Assembly: GCF_026625125.1 (NCBI RefSeq)
Contig: NZ_CP113097.1
Span: 310,001 to 374,000, forward strand
Source: Pseudomonas putida
GTDB taxonomy: Bacteria; Pseudomonadota; Gammaproteobacteria; Pseudomonadales; Pseudomonadaceae
Reading direction: 5' to 3'
Length of the DNA: 64,000 bases
Positions 35,084-45,878 of the stretch are shown here, one piece after another. How positions within the stretch are numbered: the stretch's first letter is position 1; each line of letters opens with the position of its first letter. The position numbers and the translations under genes were made by a program. A model generated the notes under the pieces. It worked only from the letters and a program-made list of their open reading frames with translations. It had not been told where the DNA came from and ran no database searches.

Positions 35084-36139
35084 ATGAAGTTTGCTCCGAA
35101 AGCCTTGGCCATCGGTTTGTCCCTGCTGTTCAGTATCGAAAGCGGAGCCACCGAGCTCAAGCATTGGCCAGCCGAGGCGGCCAAGCAGCTCGACGCGATG
35201 ATCGCCGCCAATGCCAATAAGGGCAATTACGCGGTCTTCGACATGGACAACACCAGCTACCGCTACGACCTTGAAGAAGCCTTGCTGCCATTCATGGAGA
35301 ACAAGGGCCTGCTGAGCCGTGAAAAGCTCGACCCCTCACTCAAGCTGATCCCGTTCAAAGACACCGAAGAGCACAAGGAAAGCCTGTTCAGTTATTACTA
35401 CCGCCTGTGCGAAATCGACGACATGGTCTGCTACCCGTGGGTGGCTCAGGTGTTCTCGGGCTTCACACTGAAAGAGCTGAAAGTGCAGGTCGATGAGCTG
35501 ATGGCGTCTGCCAAACCTATCCCCAGCACCTACTTTGACGGTGACCAGGTAAAAGCTATTGAGGTGCAACCCCCCAAGGTCTTCGCCGGCCAGGCCGAGC
35601 TTTACAACAAGCTGATGGAAAATGGCATCGAGGTGTATGTCATTTCGGCCGCCTCCGAAGAGCTGGTACGCATGGTGGCGTCCGACCCCAAGTATGGCTA
35701 CAACGTGAAACCGCAGAACGTCATAGGCGTCAGCCTGCTGCTCAAGGACCGTACCAACGGCCACTTGACCACCGCACGCAAGCAGATCAGTGAAGGCAAG
35801 TACGATGCGACGGCCAACGCTGGCCTGGAACTGACCCCCTACCTATGGACGCCGGCGACATGGATGGCGGGCAAGCAAGCGGCGATCCTCACCTACATCG
35901 ATGAGTGGAAGAAGCCGGTGCTGGTGGGGGGGGATACCCCGACCAGTGATGGCTACATGCAGTTTCATGGCGTGGACGTTGGCAAGGGCGGCATCCACCT
36001 GTGGATAAACCGCAAGGCCAAGTACATGGACCAGTTGAACGGGATGATCGCCAAAAACGCGGCGGCCCAGGCCAAGGCGGGGTTGCCGGTGACAGCAGAC
36101 AAGAATTGGGTGGTGGTCACACCGGAGCAGATTCAATAG
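35084..36139 (+). CDS. pchP: Phosphorylcholine phosphatase
   Basis: 351 residues with a signal peptide of about 22 residues. The HAD motifs match P. aeruginosa PchP: DMDNT (D53, D55 and T57, equal to D31, D33 and T35 in the mature protein), SAA (in VISAASEEL) and GDTPTSD. PchP is a periplasmic Mg2+-dependent enzyme that removes phosphate from phosphorylcholine, releasing choline for osmoprotection or growth; it is induced by choline in P. aeruginosa. AGGAG precedes the ATG. The gene stands alone between the symporter and a REP pair. The 241-base region upstream, shared with the divergent symporter gene, holds both promoters. Confidence 0.93.
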   Translation: MKFAPKALAIGLSLLFSIESGATELKHWPAEAAKQLDAMIAANANKGNYAVFDMDNTSYRYDLEEALLPFMENKGLLSREKLDPSLKLIPFKDTEEHKESLFSYYYRLCEIDDMVCYPWVAQVFSGFTLKELKVQVDELMASAKPIPSTYFDGDQVKAIEVQPPKVFAGQAELYNKLMENGIEVYVISAASEELVRMVASDPKYGYNVKPQNVIGVSLLLKDRTNGHLTTARKQISEGKYDATANAGLELTPYLWTPATWMAGKQAAILTYIDEWKKPVLVGGDTPTSDGYMQFHGVDVGKGGIHLWINRKAKYMDQLNGMIAKNAAAQAKAGLPVTADKNWVVVTPEQIQ

Positions 36140-36145
36140 GCCATT

Positions 36146-36229
36146 GGGGCTGTGCAACGCCTCGCCGGCAGGCCAGCGCCCCGTACCTGTGGGCGCTGGC
36201 TTGCCGGCGATGGGCCGCAAAGCGGCCCC
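36146..36229. repeat. REPIN (inverted pair of REP elements)
   Basis: Arms 36163-36181 (CGCCGGCAGGCCAGCGCCC) and 36191-36209 are complementary over 19 positions with one mismatch and a loop of about nine bases. Flanking GGGGC and GCGGCCCC segments extend the structure. This compact pair of opposed REP units lies between pchP and ilvD and is likely a transcription end point. Confidence 0.9.
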
Positions 36230-36265
36230 AAATCGCTTGACTGACTCGCATCAGCGCTCAGGGCC

Positions 36266-38107
36266 TCACAGCCCTTCCAGCATCGCCTTGTTGCGCACCG
36301 CACCCTTGTCGGCACTGGTCGCCAGCAGGGCGTAGGCCTTCAGCGCGGTGGTCACCTTGCGTGGGCGCACTTCGGCCGGTTTCCAGCCTTTCTTGTCCTG
36401 CTCCACGCGGCGCGCAGCCAGCTCTTCATCGCTGACCTGCAGGTTGATCGAACGGTTGGGGATGTCGATCAATACCTTGTCGCCGTCACGTACCAGGCCG
36501 ATCGCGCCGCCAGCAGCGGCCTCGGGCGAGGCGTGGCCGATCGACAGGCCCGAGGTACCACCCGAGAACCGGCCATCGGTGAGCAACGCACAGGCTTTAC
36601 CCAGGCCTTTGGATTTCAGGTACGAAGTCGGGTAGAGCATTTCTTGCATGCCCGGGCCGCCTTTCGGGCCTTCATAGCGGATGATGACGATGTCACCAGC
36701 CTTCACTTCGTCGGCGAGGATGCCGCGCACGGCGCTGTCCTGGCTTTCGAAGATCTTGGCGTTGCCTTCGAACACATGGATCGACTCATCGACACCTGCG
36801 GTTTTCACCACGCAGCCGTCCAGGGCGATGTTGCCGTACAGCACGGCCAGGCCGCCTTCCTGTGAGTAAGCGTGTTCGAAGCTGCGAATGCAGCCGTTTT
36901 CACGGTCGTCGTCCAGGGTTTCCCAACGGGTCGACTGGCTGAAGGCCGTCTGGGTCGGGATACCCGCCGGGCCGGCTTTGAAGAAGGTGTGCACCGCTTC
37001 ATCGTCGGTTTGGGTGATATCCCACTTGGCGATGGCTTCTTCCATGCTGCGGCTGTGAACCGTCGGCAGGTCGGTGTGCAGCAGGCCGCCACGGGCCAGC
37101 GAACCGAGGATGCTGAAGATGCCGCCGGCGCGGTGCACGTCTTCCATGTGGTACTTCTGGATGTTCGGCGCCACTTTGCACAGCTGCGGCACTTTGCGCG
37201 ACAGGCGGTCGATGTCGCGCAGGTCGAACGCCACTTCGCCTTCCTGGGCTGCGGCCAGCAGGTGCAGGATGGTGTTGGTCGAGCCGCCCATGGCGATGTC
37301 GAGCATCATGGCGTTTTCGAACGCCTTGAAGTTGGCGATGCTGCGCGGCAGGACCGACTCATCGTTCTCGCCGTAGTAGCGCTTGCACAGCTCGACGATG
37401 GTGCGCCCGGCAGTGAGGAACAACTGCTCGCGGTCGGCGTGGGTGGCCAGGGTCGAGCCGTTGCCCGGCAGGGCCAGGCCCAGGGCCTCGGTCAGGCAGT
37501 TCATCGAGTTGGCGGTGAACATGCCGGAGCACGAACCGCAGGTCGGGCAGGCGCTGCGCTCGTATTCGGCGACTTTTTCGTCGGACGCCGTGGAGTCGGC
37601 GGCGATGACCATGGCGTCGACCAGGTCCAGGCCGTGGCTGGCCAGTTTGGTCTTGCCGGCTTCCATCGGGCCACCGGAAACGAAGATCACCGGGATGTTC
37701 AGGCGCAGGGCAGCCATCAGCATGCCGGGGGTGATCTTGTCGCAGTTGGAGATGCACACGATGGCGTCGGCGCAGTGGGCGTTGACCATGTATTCCACGG
37801 CGTCGGCAATGATCTCGCGGCTTGGCAGCGAGTACAGCATGCCGTCGTGGCCCATGGCGATGCCGTCATCGACCGCGATCGTGTTGAATTCCTTGGCCAC
37901 GCCACCGGCGCGTTCGATTTCGCGGGCGACCAGCTGGCCCAGGTCCTTCAGGTGCACGTGGCCCGGGACGAACTGGGTGAACGAGTTGGCGATGGCGATG
38001 ATCGGTTTCTTGAAGTCTTCGTCCTTCATCCCGGTGGCGCGCCACAGGGCACGGGCGCCGGCCATGTTGCGGCCTTGGGTGGAAGTCTTGGAACGATAAT
38101 CAGGCAT
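36266..38107 (-). CDS. ilvD: Dihydroxy-acid dehydratase
   Basis: 613 residues, close to the E. coli enzyme. It converts 2,3-dihydroxy-isovalerate and its homologue to the 2-oxo acids of valine and isoleucine synthesis. The Fe-S cluster ligands are seen in [12 protein letters not shown] and [29 protein letters not shown] and the end [12 protein letters not shown] are conserved. AGGAGTGCTTC precedes the ATG. It works with ilvA (12585) in isoleucine synthesis. Transcription runs into the REPIN downstream. Confidence 0.97.
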   Translation of the reverse strand: MPDYRSKTSTQGRNMAGARALWRATGMKDEDFKKPIIAIANSFTQFVPGHVHLKDLGQLVAREIERAGGVAKEFNTIAVDDGIAMGHDGMLYSLPSREIIADAVEYMVNAHCADAIVCISNCDKITPGMLMAALRLNIPVIFVSGGPMEAGKTKLASHGLDLVDAMVIAADSTASDEKVAEYERSACPTCGSCSGMFTANSMNCLTEALGLALPGNGSTLATHADREQLFLTAGRTIVELCKRYYGENDESVLPRSIANFKAFENAMMLDIAMGGSTNTILHLLAAAQEGEVAFDLRDIDRLSRKVPQLCKVAPNIQKYHMEDVHRAGGIFSILGSLARGGLLHTDLPTVHSRSMEEAIAKWDITQTDDEAVHTFFKAGPAGIPTQTAFSQSTRWETLDDDRENGCIRSFEHAYSQEGGLAVLYGNIALDGCVVKTAGVDESIHVFEGNAKIFESQDSAVRGILADEVKAGDIVIIRYEGPKGGPGMQEMLYPTSYLKSKGLGKACALLTDGRFSGGTSGLSIGHASPEAAAGGAIGLVRDGDKVLIDIPNRSINLQVSDEELAARRVEQDKKGWKPAEVRPRKVTTALKAYALLATSADKGAVRNKAMLEGL

Positions 38108-38586
38108 GAAGCACTCCTGGCGGCTTAATCAGGTCACAAAAAGGGGAGTGAGCTTCTCTTTTCCTATGCGCCTCAGGCCGGTTGCCACTGGCACGGATGG
38201 GGCCGAAGACACTACGGGATCGCCGCGTGCTCGACCAGAGCTCATAAACCCGCCGGGGATGACTGGCGATGAATAGCCCGATTCTACACCGCTGGGGCGG
38301 TGAGGGAATGGCGATGTGTCTGGGCGGTGGTTTGGGAAGTGTGACCGGCACTTTGTAGGACCCATCCGAAAAGCCCGATGCGCTGCTGACAGGTGCGTCC
38401 TGGCTGCTTATGATCCGCCGCGCCGCATGTGCGGCTTCACGAGACACTACCTCAATGGACCTTCCCAGTTTCAGTTCTTACAGAACCTGCAAATTGGCGC
38501 TGAGCGCGCCGTCGTCAGGGCTTGCGAAGGCTTGAGTCGATCAGGCTGAGGTTCGCGGGTGCCTGTGTCGGCGCCTGGAGAATCTC
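38108..38586. other. Long intergenic region between ilvD and mgtE
   Basis: About 480 bases hold the ilvD leader on one side and the mgtE leader on the other. A perfect GCCGCATGTGCGGC palindrome occurs at 38422-38435. Small open frames on both strands show no conserved pattern. No RNA gene or known riboswitch was recognised. A long mgtE leader with a metal-responsive element is possible but not shown. Confidence 0.5.
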
Positions 38587-39642
38587 ATGCAACACACGTC
38601 CGATTTCGTCGTTTCCCCGCTCGACCTGCGTCAGGCTGCCCAGGCGCGGCGTGACGGCCTGCTTCATCCTGAAGGCTACGTCGAAGGCACTGCCGGCTAC
38701 CTGATGACCAGCGAGTATTCGTGCCTGGATGCCGGCCTCACTGCCAGCCAGGCGATCGACATGCTGCGCCGTGAGGCTGCAGATGCCGAAACCATCTATC
38801 AGTCCTATGTGCTCGACGAGAGCCGCAACCTGCTGGGTACGCTTTCCCTGCGCGAGCTGATCCTTGCCGCGCCTGAACAGCCGATCGAGCAGCTCATGGT
38901 GCGCAAGGTCATCTACGTATTCACCTCGACCCGCCAGGAGGAAGTGGCGCGGTTGATCCGCGAGCACGACCTGCTGGCGCTGCCGGTGCTGGATGAGGCC
39001 GGCCGGCTGGTGGGCCTGGTGACCTGCGATGACGCACTCGATGTGGTTGTCGAAGAGGCTACCGAAGACTTCCACAAGGGCGCATCCATCACCAACCACG
39101 TGGGCAACCTCAGGGACGCCACTGTCAGCCTGCTGTACCGCAAGCGGGTGCTGTGGCTGGTGCTGCTGGTGTTTGGCAATCTGTTTTCGGGGGCGGGGAT
39201 CGCGGCATTCGAGGAAACCATCGCCGCGCATATCGTCCTGGTGTTCTTCCTGCCCCTGTTGGTGGACAGCGGTGGCAACGCGGGCGCGCAATCGGCGACA
39301 TTGATGGTGCGTGGCCTGGCAACGGGCGAGGTGGTGATGCGCGACTGGTTGCGCATGCTGGCACGTGAATGCGCGGTGGCGCTGGCGCTGGGCGGCACCA
39401 TGGCGGTGGCGGTGGCATCGCTGGGGGCGCTGCGCGGTGGGGCAGAGGTGGCCTTGATCGTTGCCAGCAGCATGCTGGTGATCGTCCTGCTAGGCAGCCT
39501 GATTGGCATGAGCCTGCCCTTCATGTTCACCAGGCTCAAGCTTGACCCGGCCACTGCCAGCGGGCCGCTGGTGACTTCGATCGCCGATGCGGCAGGGGTA
39601 CTGGTGTACTTCGGTATCGCTTCTTACGTGCTCGGCATCTGA
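38587..39642 (+). CDS. mgtE: MgtE-type magnesium transporter, short form
   Basis: 351 residues. Residues about 35-165 form a CBS-domain pair (SCLDAGLTASQAIDML, LGTLSLREL, LPVLDEAGRLVGLVT), and about 180-351 form five membrane helices with the MgtE signature LPLLVDSGGNAGAQSATL and the late ADAAGVLVYF. Typical MgtE proteins have an N-terminal helical Mg2+-sensing domain of some 130 residues before the CBS pair; here it is reduced to about 35 residues. GGAG precedes the ATG and no in-frame extension restores the domain. It probably imports Mg2+ with simpler gating. Confidence 0.88.
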   Translation: MQHTSDFVVSPLDLRQAAQARRDGLLHPEGYVEGTAGYLMTSEYSCLDAGLTASQAIDMLRREAADAETIYQSYVLDESRNLLGTLSLRELILAAPEQPIEQLMVRKVIYVFTSTRQEEVARLIREHDLLALPVLDEAGRLVGLVTCDDALDVVVEEATEDFHKGASITNHVGNLRDATVSLLYRKRVLWLVLLVFGNLFSGAGIAAFEETIAAHIVLVFFLPLLVDSGGNAGAQSATLMVRGLATGEVVMRDWLRMLARECAVALALGGTMAVAVASLGALRGGAEVALIVASSMLVIVLLGSLIGMSLPFMFTRLKLDPATASGPLVTSIADAAGVLVYFGIASYVLGI

Positions 39643-39646
39643 GGCA

Positions 39647-39674
39647 CCCAGGGGGCCGCAACGCGGCCCCTGGG
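39647..39674. terminator. Bidirectional hairpin between mgtE and rlmI
   Basis: CCCAGGGGG-CCGC and GCGGCCCCTGGG pair over about 12 positions with a short AA loop. It occupies the gap between convergent genes; TAAAT follows on the plus strand. Confidence 0.65.
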
Positions 39675-39680
39675 CGTAAA

Positions 39681-40877
39681 TCAGCTGTTGGGCAGCAGCC
39701 GGCAGGTAATGCTCTTGATGTAGCGGGTTTCAGCGATGGCCGGGTGAACCGGGTGGTCCGGGCCTTGGCCGCCGCGCTCGAGCATTTGCAGGTTGCGGTC
39801 CAAGTGGCGGGCGCTGGTCAGCAGGATGTTGTTCAGGTCGTCCTCGGGCAAATGCATCGAGCACGAGGCGCTGACCAGGATGCCATCCTTGGTCAACATG
39901 CGCATGGCCTGTTCGTTGAGGCGGCGGTAAGCGGCTTCGCCGTTTTTCAGGTCTTTCTTGCGCTTGATGAACGCGGGTGGGTCGGCAATGATCACGTCGA
40001 AGCGCTCTTCAGCGGCCTTCAGCTCGCGCAGTGCCTCGAATACGTCGCCTTCGATGCAGGTCAGTTTTTCGCTGATGCCATTGAGCGCGGCATTACGTTC
40101 CACGCCATCCAGGGCAAAGCCTGAGGCATCCACACAGAACACTTCGCTGGCGCCGAATGCGCCGGCCTGCACGCCCCAGCCACCGATGTAGCTGAACAGG
40201 TCGAGCACACGCTTGCCTTTGACGTAGGGCGCCAGGCGTGCGCGGTTCATGCGGTGGTCATAGAACCAGCCGGTTTTCTGGCCTTCGCGTACCGGCGCTT
40301 CGAACTTCACGCCGTTTTCTTCCAGCGGGACCCAGTCCGGCACTTCGCCGTAGACGGTTTCGACATAACGCTGCAAGCCTTCGGCGTCACGGGCGGCGGA
40401 GTCGTTCTTGAACAGGATGCCGCTGGGCTTGAGCACCTGGACCAGGGCGGCGATCACGTCGTCCTTGTGCAGCTCCATGGTGGCGGAGGCCAGCTGTACC
40501 ACGAGAATGTCGAAGAAGCGGTCGACCACCAGGCCCGGCAGCAGGTCAGAATCACCGTAGACCAGGCGGTAGCACGGCTGGTCGAACAGGCGCTGGCGCA
40601 GGGACAGGGCGACGTTGAGGCGGTGTACCAGCAGCGACTTGTCCAGCGGCAGCTTGGCGTCGCGCGACAGCAGGCGGGCGCAGATCAGGTTGTTCGGGCT
40701 CAGCGCCACGATGCCCAGCGGCTTGCCGTTGGCAGCCTCGAGAATTGCCTGTTGGCCGGCCTGAAAGCCTTGCAGCGGCGTCGCGGTGACATCGACTTCG
40801 TTGCTGTAGACCCACAGGTGGCCGGCGCGCAGGCGGCGGTCGGCATTGGCTTTGAGGCGAAGGCTGGGCAGGGACAT
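39681..40877 (-). CDS. rlmI: 23S rRNA (cytosine-1962-C5) methyltransferase
   Basis: 398 residues. An N-terminal PUA domain (about 1-75, LRAGHLWVYSNEVD) is followed by the EEHEE insertion and a class I S-adenosylmethionine methyltransferase domain with VLDLFSYIGGWGV and the catalytic-loop IIADPPAF; a Cys near SASCSMHL is the expected nucleophile. It methylates C1962 of 23S rRNA. The start MSLPSLRLKANADRR is chosen; a 31-residue upstream extension has no conserved content. It is divergent from the HDOD gene with 155 bases between. Confidence 0.9.
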   Translation of the reverse strand: MSLPSLRLKANADRRLRAGHLWVYSNEVDVTATPLQGFQAGQQAILEAANGKPLGIVALSPNNLICARLLSRDAKLPLDKSLLVHRLNVALSLRQRLFDQPCYRLVYGDSDLLPGLVVDRFFDILVVQLASATMELHKDDVIAALVQVLKPSGILFKNDSAARDAEGLQRYVETVYGEVPDWVPLEENGVKFEAPVREGQKTGWFYDHRMNRARLAPYVKGKRVLDLFSYIGGWGVQAGAFGASEVFCVDASGFALDGVERNAALNGISEKLTCIEGDVFEALRELKAAEERFDVIIADPPAFIKRKKDLKNGEAAYRRLNEQAMRMLTKDGILVSASCSMHLPEDDLNNILLTSARHLDRNLQMLERGGQGPDHPVHPAIAETRYIKSITCRLLPNS

Positions 40878-41032
40878 GACGTCGCTCCGGGAAAAAAGAG
40901 CGGGAGTATAACCGGTTGGCCCTTGGTTCGGTGCAGGGCACGACAAAGTGCCCTGCCTGTTCGCCAGCACAAGCGCTACAAGTCGAGCGAGCTACAGGGT
41001 TAGAATCGCTCGTCCTCAAAGAGTATGTACGT

Positions 41033-41905
41033 ATGTCCCAAGAACTCAGCGCCGAACAGATCCAGCAAGCCTTGCAAGGCATTACCATCCCGCCGCAACC
41101 GCAGATCATGGTCGACCTGCAGTTCGAGCAGTACATGCCCGACCCGGACCTGGAAACCATCGCCAAGCTGATTTCCCAGGATCCGGGCCTGTCCGGTGCC
41201 TTGCTCAAGCTGGTCAACTCGCCGCACTTCGGGCTGTCCAACAAGATCGGTTCGATCCAGCGTGCGGTGAACCTGCTGGGTAGCCGTTCGATCATCAACC
41301 TGATCAACGCCCAGTCGATCAAGGGCGAGATGAGCGACGAGACCATCGTCACCCTCAACCGCTTCTGGGACACTGCCCAGGATGTGGCCATGACCTGCCT
41401 GACACTGGCCAAGCGCACCGGCATCCAGGCGGCGGACGAGGCCTACACCCTGGGGCTGTTCCATGATTGCGGCATCCCGCTGATGCTCAAGCGCTTCCCC
41501 AGCTACATGGATGTCCTGGAGGAGGCCTACGCCAAGGCTGATGTGCAAACCCGGGTGGTCGACACCGAGAACCGTGCATTCAATACCAACCATTCGGTGG
41601 TCGGCTATTTCACCGCCAAGTCCTGGCGGCTGCCGGAGCACATCAGCGCGGCCATCGCCAACCACCACAATGCCTTGGCCGTGTTCCGCGAGGAGTCGCT
41701 GCGCAACACCCAGAGCCAGCTGAAGAACCTGCTGGCGGTGCTCAAGATGGCCGAACACATCTGCGCGTCCTACCGTGTGTTGGGCAACCAGCCTGTCGAC
41801 CACGAGTGGCATGCGGTCGGCCCGCTGGTACTGGACTATATCGGTTTGTCGGAGTACGACTTCGAGAACCTCAAACAGACCATTCGCGAGCTGGGCGGGC
41901 ACTGA
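41033..41905 (+). CDS. HDOD-domain protein
   Basis: 290 residues. The HDOD domain covers about residues 18-215: LISQDPGLSGALLKLVNSPHFGLSNKIGSIQRAVNLLGSRSI is characteristic. Metal ligands of true HD phosphohydrolases are only partly kept (FHDCG, NTNHSVVG), as is usual for this family, so catalysis is doubtful. Such proteins often act in signalling or stress control. It is followed by mutM after three bases, so the two are likely one operon; a DNA-damage link is possible but inferred. Confidence 0.88.
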   Translation: MSQELSAEQIQQALQGITIPPQPQIMVDLQFEQYMPDPDLETIAKLISQDPGLSGALLKLVNSPHFGLSNKIGSIQRAVNLLGSRSIINLINAQSIKGEMSDETIVTLNRFWDTAQDVAMTCLTLAKRTGIQAADEAYTLGLFHDCGIPLMLKRFPSYMDVLEEAYAKADVQTRVVDTENRAFNTNHSVVGYFTAKSWRLPEHISAAIANHHNALAVFREESLRNTQSQLKNLLAVLKMAEHICASYRVLGNQPVDHEWHAVGPLVLDYIGLSEYDFENLKQTIRELGGH

Positions 41906-41908
41906 TTC

Positions 41909-42721
41909 ATGCCGGAATTACCCGAAGTCGAAACCACGCGGCGCGGTATCGCGCCGCATCTGGAAGGCCAGCGGGTCAGCCGCGTGGTGGTGCGAGACCG
42001 GCGTTTGCGCTGGCCAATCCCGGAGGACCTGGACGTGCGTTTGTCCGGGCAGCGTATTCTCAGCGTTGAGCGGCGCGCCAAATACCTGCTGATCAACGCC
42101 GAGGTGGGCACCTTGATCAGCCATCTGGGCATGTCGGGCAACCTGCGCCTGGTGCAGATGGGGCTACCGGCGGCCAAGCATGAGCACGTCGACATCGAGC
42201 TGGAGTCAGGGCTGGTGCTGCGCTACACCGATCCGCGTCGTTTCGGCGCCATGCTCTGGAGCCTCGACCCGCTCAATCATGAGTTGCTGCTGCGCCTGGG
42301 CCCAGAGCCGTTGACCGACCTGTTCGATGGCGAGCGCCTGTTCCAGCTGTCCCGCGGGCGGACGATGGCAGTCAAACCGTTCATCATGGATAACGCGGTG
42401 GTGGTGGGTGTGGGCAATATCTACGCGACCGAGGCGTTGTTCGCCGCCGGTATCGACCCACGCCGTGAGGCGGGTGGGATATCCCGTAGCCGCTACCTGA
42501 AGCTGGCCATCGAGATCAAGCGCGTGCTGGCGGCTGCCATCGAGCAAGGGGGCACGACGTTGCGCGACTTCATTGGCGGCGACGGGCAGCCGGGTTACTT
42601 CCAGCAGGAACTGTTTGTCTACGGCCGAGGCGGGCTGCCGTGCAAGCTGTGCGGCACTACCTTGCGTGAGGCCAAGCTCGGGCAACGGGCCAGCGTTTAC
42701 TGCCCTCGTTGCCAGCGTTGA
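41909..42721 (+). CDS. mutM: Formamidopyrimidine-DNA glycosylase (Fpg)
   Basis: 270 residues. It removes 8-oxoguanine and ring-opened purines. The N-terminal MPELPEVE provides the catalytic Pro-2 and Glu-3, [23 protein letters not shown] residues form the helix-two-turn-helix, and the end [24 protein letters not shown] is the zinc finger. Its length and order are standard. It begins three bases after the HDOD stop codon. A large hairpin lies downstream between it and the convergent ferredoxin gene. Confidence 0.97.
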   Translation: MPELPEVETTRRGIAPHLEGQRVSRVVVRDRRLRWPIPEDLDVRLSGQRILSVERRAKYLLINAEVGTLISHLGMSGNLRLVQMGLPAAKHEHVDIELESGLVLRYTDPRRFGAMLWSLDPLNHELLLRLGPEPLTDLFDGERLFQLSRGRTMAVKPFIMDNAVVVGVGNIYATEALFAAGIDPRREAGGISRSRYLKLAIEIKRVLAAAIEQGGTTLRDFIGGDGQPGYFQQELFVYGRGGLPCKLCGTTLREAKLGQRASVYCPRCQR

Positions 42722-42724
42722 ATG

Positions 42725-42764
42725 GTATGGCCCAATCGCCGGTTTAGCAGCGAGTGGGCCATAC
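42725..42764. terminator. Hairpin between convergent mutM and ferredoxin genes
   Basis: GTATGGCCCA and TGGGCCATAC are perfect 10-bp arms, with inner TCGC/GCGA pairing in the loop. It lies in the 58-base gap between stop codons and probably ends both transcripts, though without a T-run. Confidence 0.6.
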
Positions 42765-42779
42765 GCAGCAGCGCATCGA

Positions 42780-43049
<270 letters not shown>

Positions 43050-43096
43050 TCACCGCCCGGGCATGTTCAACGCAATGGGCACAATTGTGCCGCATT

Positions 43097-43121
43097 CGCG
43101 CCCGCAGTGCACGCGGGCGCG
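43097..43121. terminator. GC-rich perfect hairpin between coaD and the ferredoxin gene
   Basis: CGCGCCCGC-AGTGCAC-GCGGGCGCG: a perfect 9-bp stem with a 7-base loop. It follows coaD (read on the minus strand) and precedes the ferredoxin start. There is no U-tract, so it may attenuate rather than stop transcription. Confidence 0.5.
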
Positions 43122-43138
43122 ATAATCAGCGCTCAGGC

Positions 43139-43729
<591 letters not shown>

Positions 43730-45328
43730 TCATGCACTGTGTGCCAGGCGGGTTATCAGGGCGTCGGTGAGCTTCGCGCTGATGGCGTAGACCGACAGCT
43801 GTGGGTTGGCACCGATGCTGGTCGGGAACAACGAGCCGTCGTGAATCGACAGGTTTTCCAGCTGATGGTGACGGCCCAGGCTGTCGCACACCGCATGCTG
43901 TGGATCTTCGCCCATTGCGCAGCCGCCCATCACGTGGGCGCTGCCCAACCGCGTATGGAACGGCTCCAGGCGCAAACCGTCGATCATGCGTTGGGCCTGC
44001 GCCAGGCGAGTAGCTGCGCGGGCATCGCTGTGCGCGGGTGTCACCTGCGTGGCGCCCGCGGCGAACTGGATCTGCGCCATGCTGTGAAAGGCGCGGCGCA
44101 GGCCGTCTCGCAAGTAGTCGGTGACCGGGTAATCGAGCACCGGTGAGCCATCGCCACGCAGCTCCACCGTGCCGCCTGGGCTTTCGGGATGGAACCCGTC
44201 GCGCAACAGCGCAAGCATGACGTGGGTGTGCGGCAGCTCGGCCATGCGCTGGGCATTTTCGACACCCTCGCCACCGAGCAGGGTGCTGGCCAGCGCCGGG
44301 TGCAGGGGCGGCACTTCAAGTTTGTAGCCGACCGCGCCATCGACGCCGTCCTGCCATTGGAAGTGGTCACTGTAGATGGACTGCGGGGCGCCGTAATAGG
44401 GGTCGATGCGTGCGTCGAAGCGGGCCGCGCTGAAGTTGACCAGGTGCAGGAAGGTCCGTTTGCCCAGGCACTCGTGGGGGTCAGGAGCCTTGGAGCGCAG
44501 CAGCAGGGCGGGGCTGTTGATGCCGCCGCCCGCGAGGATGTAGTGGCGGGCGCGCACCGTGATGCTGCGCCCGTTGGGGTGTAGGCCTTGCGCGTCCAGG
44601 CCTTGGCAGCGCAGCTGCGCAATGCGTTCGCCGTCATGCTCGAAGCGTTCGGCCCGGGCCAGGTACAGCAGCTCGCCGCCCTTGTCGAGCAGGGCTGGAA
44701 TGCGCGTCACCAGCATCGATTGCTTGGCGTTGACCGGGCAACCCATGCCGCAATAGCCAAGATTCCAGCACCCCCGGACATTGCGTGGGATCACCGCCCA
44801 TCGGTAGCCGAGCTGTTCACACCCACGGCGCAGTACGTCGTTGTTGGCGTTTGGCGGCATCGCCCAAGGGGTGATGCCGAGGTCTTGCTCGATGCGTTCG
44901 AACCAGGGGCGCAGTGCGTCGTCGCCCAGCCCTTTGACGTTGTGGGCCGTGGCCCAGTGGGCCAAGGTCGGCGCGGGTGTGCGAAAGCTGGAGGTCCAGT
45001 TGACCAGCGTGGTGCCGCCCACTGCGCGGCCCTGCAGAATGGTGATGGCGCCGTCCTTGCTCATCCTGCCCAGGCCTTCCTGGTAGAGACTGGCGTAGGC
45101 CTCATTCTCTAGCAGGCGGAAGTCACTGCTGGTCTTGAGCGGACCTTCCTCGATCAGCAGTACCTTGAAGCCTGCGGCGCTGAGCATCTGCGCGCTGGTA
45201 GCGCCGCCGGCGCCGCTGCCTATCACGGCGATGTCGGCTTGCACGCTGAGGTCCTGCCCCAGGCGCGAGGCGTCATGGGTGATCCAGCCGCGTTCGAGGC
45301 CTTGGCGAAACAGGTCGATGGCAGGCAT
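43730..45328 (-). CDS. GMC-family FAD oxidoreductase (probable alcohol dehydrogenase)
   Basis: 532 residues. The FAD-binding VIGSGAGGATSAQML begins near residue 35; LQGRAVGGTTLVNW and the C-terminal SAHVMGGCAMG and LFPTSIGANPQLS motifs mark the GMC family. A Cys-rich insert (CWNLGYCGMGCPVNAKQSM, about 187-205) is typical of the bacterial alcohol-oxidising branch. There is no signal peptide; the preceding gene encodes a Tat-exported small protein, so it may be carried out as a folded complex. The ribosome-binding site is poor (AAGAGC), lying next to a triplet repeat. The substrate is unknown. Confidence 0.9.
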   Translation of the reverse strand: MPAIDLFRQGLERGWITHDASRLGQDLSVQADIAVIGSGAGGATSAQMLSAAGFKVLLIEEGPLKTSSDFRLLENEAYASLYQEGLGRMSKDGAITILQGRAVGGTTLVNWTSSFRTPAPTLAHWATAHNVKGLGDDALRPWFERIEQDLGITPWAMPPNANNDVLRRGCEQLGYRWAVIPRNVRGCWNLGYCGMGCPVNAKQSMLVTRIPALLDKGGELLYLARAERFEHDGERIAQLRCQGLDAQGLHPNGRSITVRARHYILAGGGINSPALLLRSKAPDPHECLGKRTFLHLVNFSAARFDARIDPYYGAPQSIYSDHFQWQDGVDGAVGYKLEVPPLHPALASTLLGGEGVENAQRMAELPHTHVMLALLRDGFHPESPGGTVELRGDGSPVLDYPVTDYLRDGLRRAFHSMAQIQFAAGATQVTPAHSDARAATRLAQAQRMIDGLRLEPFHTRLGSAHVMGGCAMGEDPQHAVCDSLGRHHQLENLSIHDGSLFPTSIGANPQLSVYAISAKLTDALITRLAHSA

Positions 45329-45339
45329 TGAAAGTGCTC

Positions 45340-45868
<529 letters not shown>

Positions 45869-45878
45869 GGCCCAGACC

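Noticed and set aside
38100..38447. A 115-residue gene in the ilvD-mgtE gap
   Set aside because: Arg/Pro/Ser-rich composition, overlap with the ilvD start and no ribosome-binding site or recognisable pattern.
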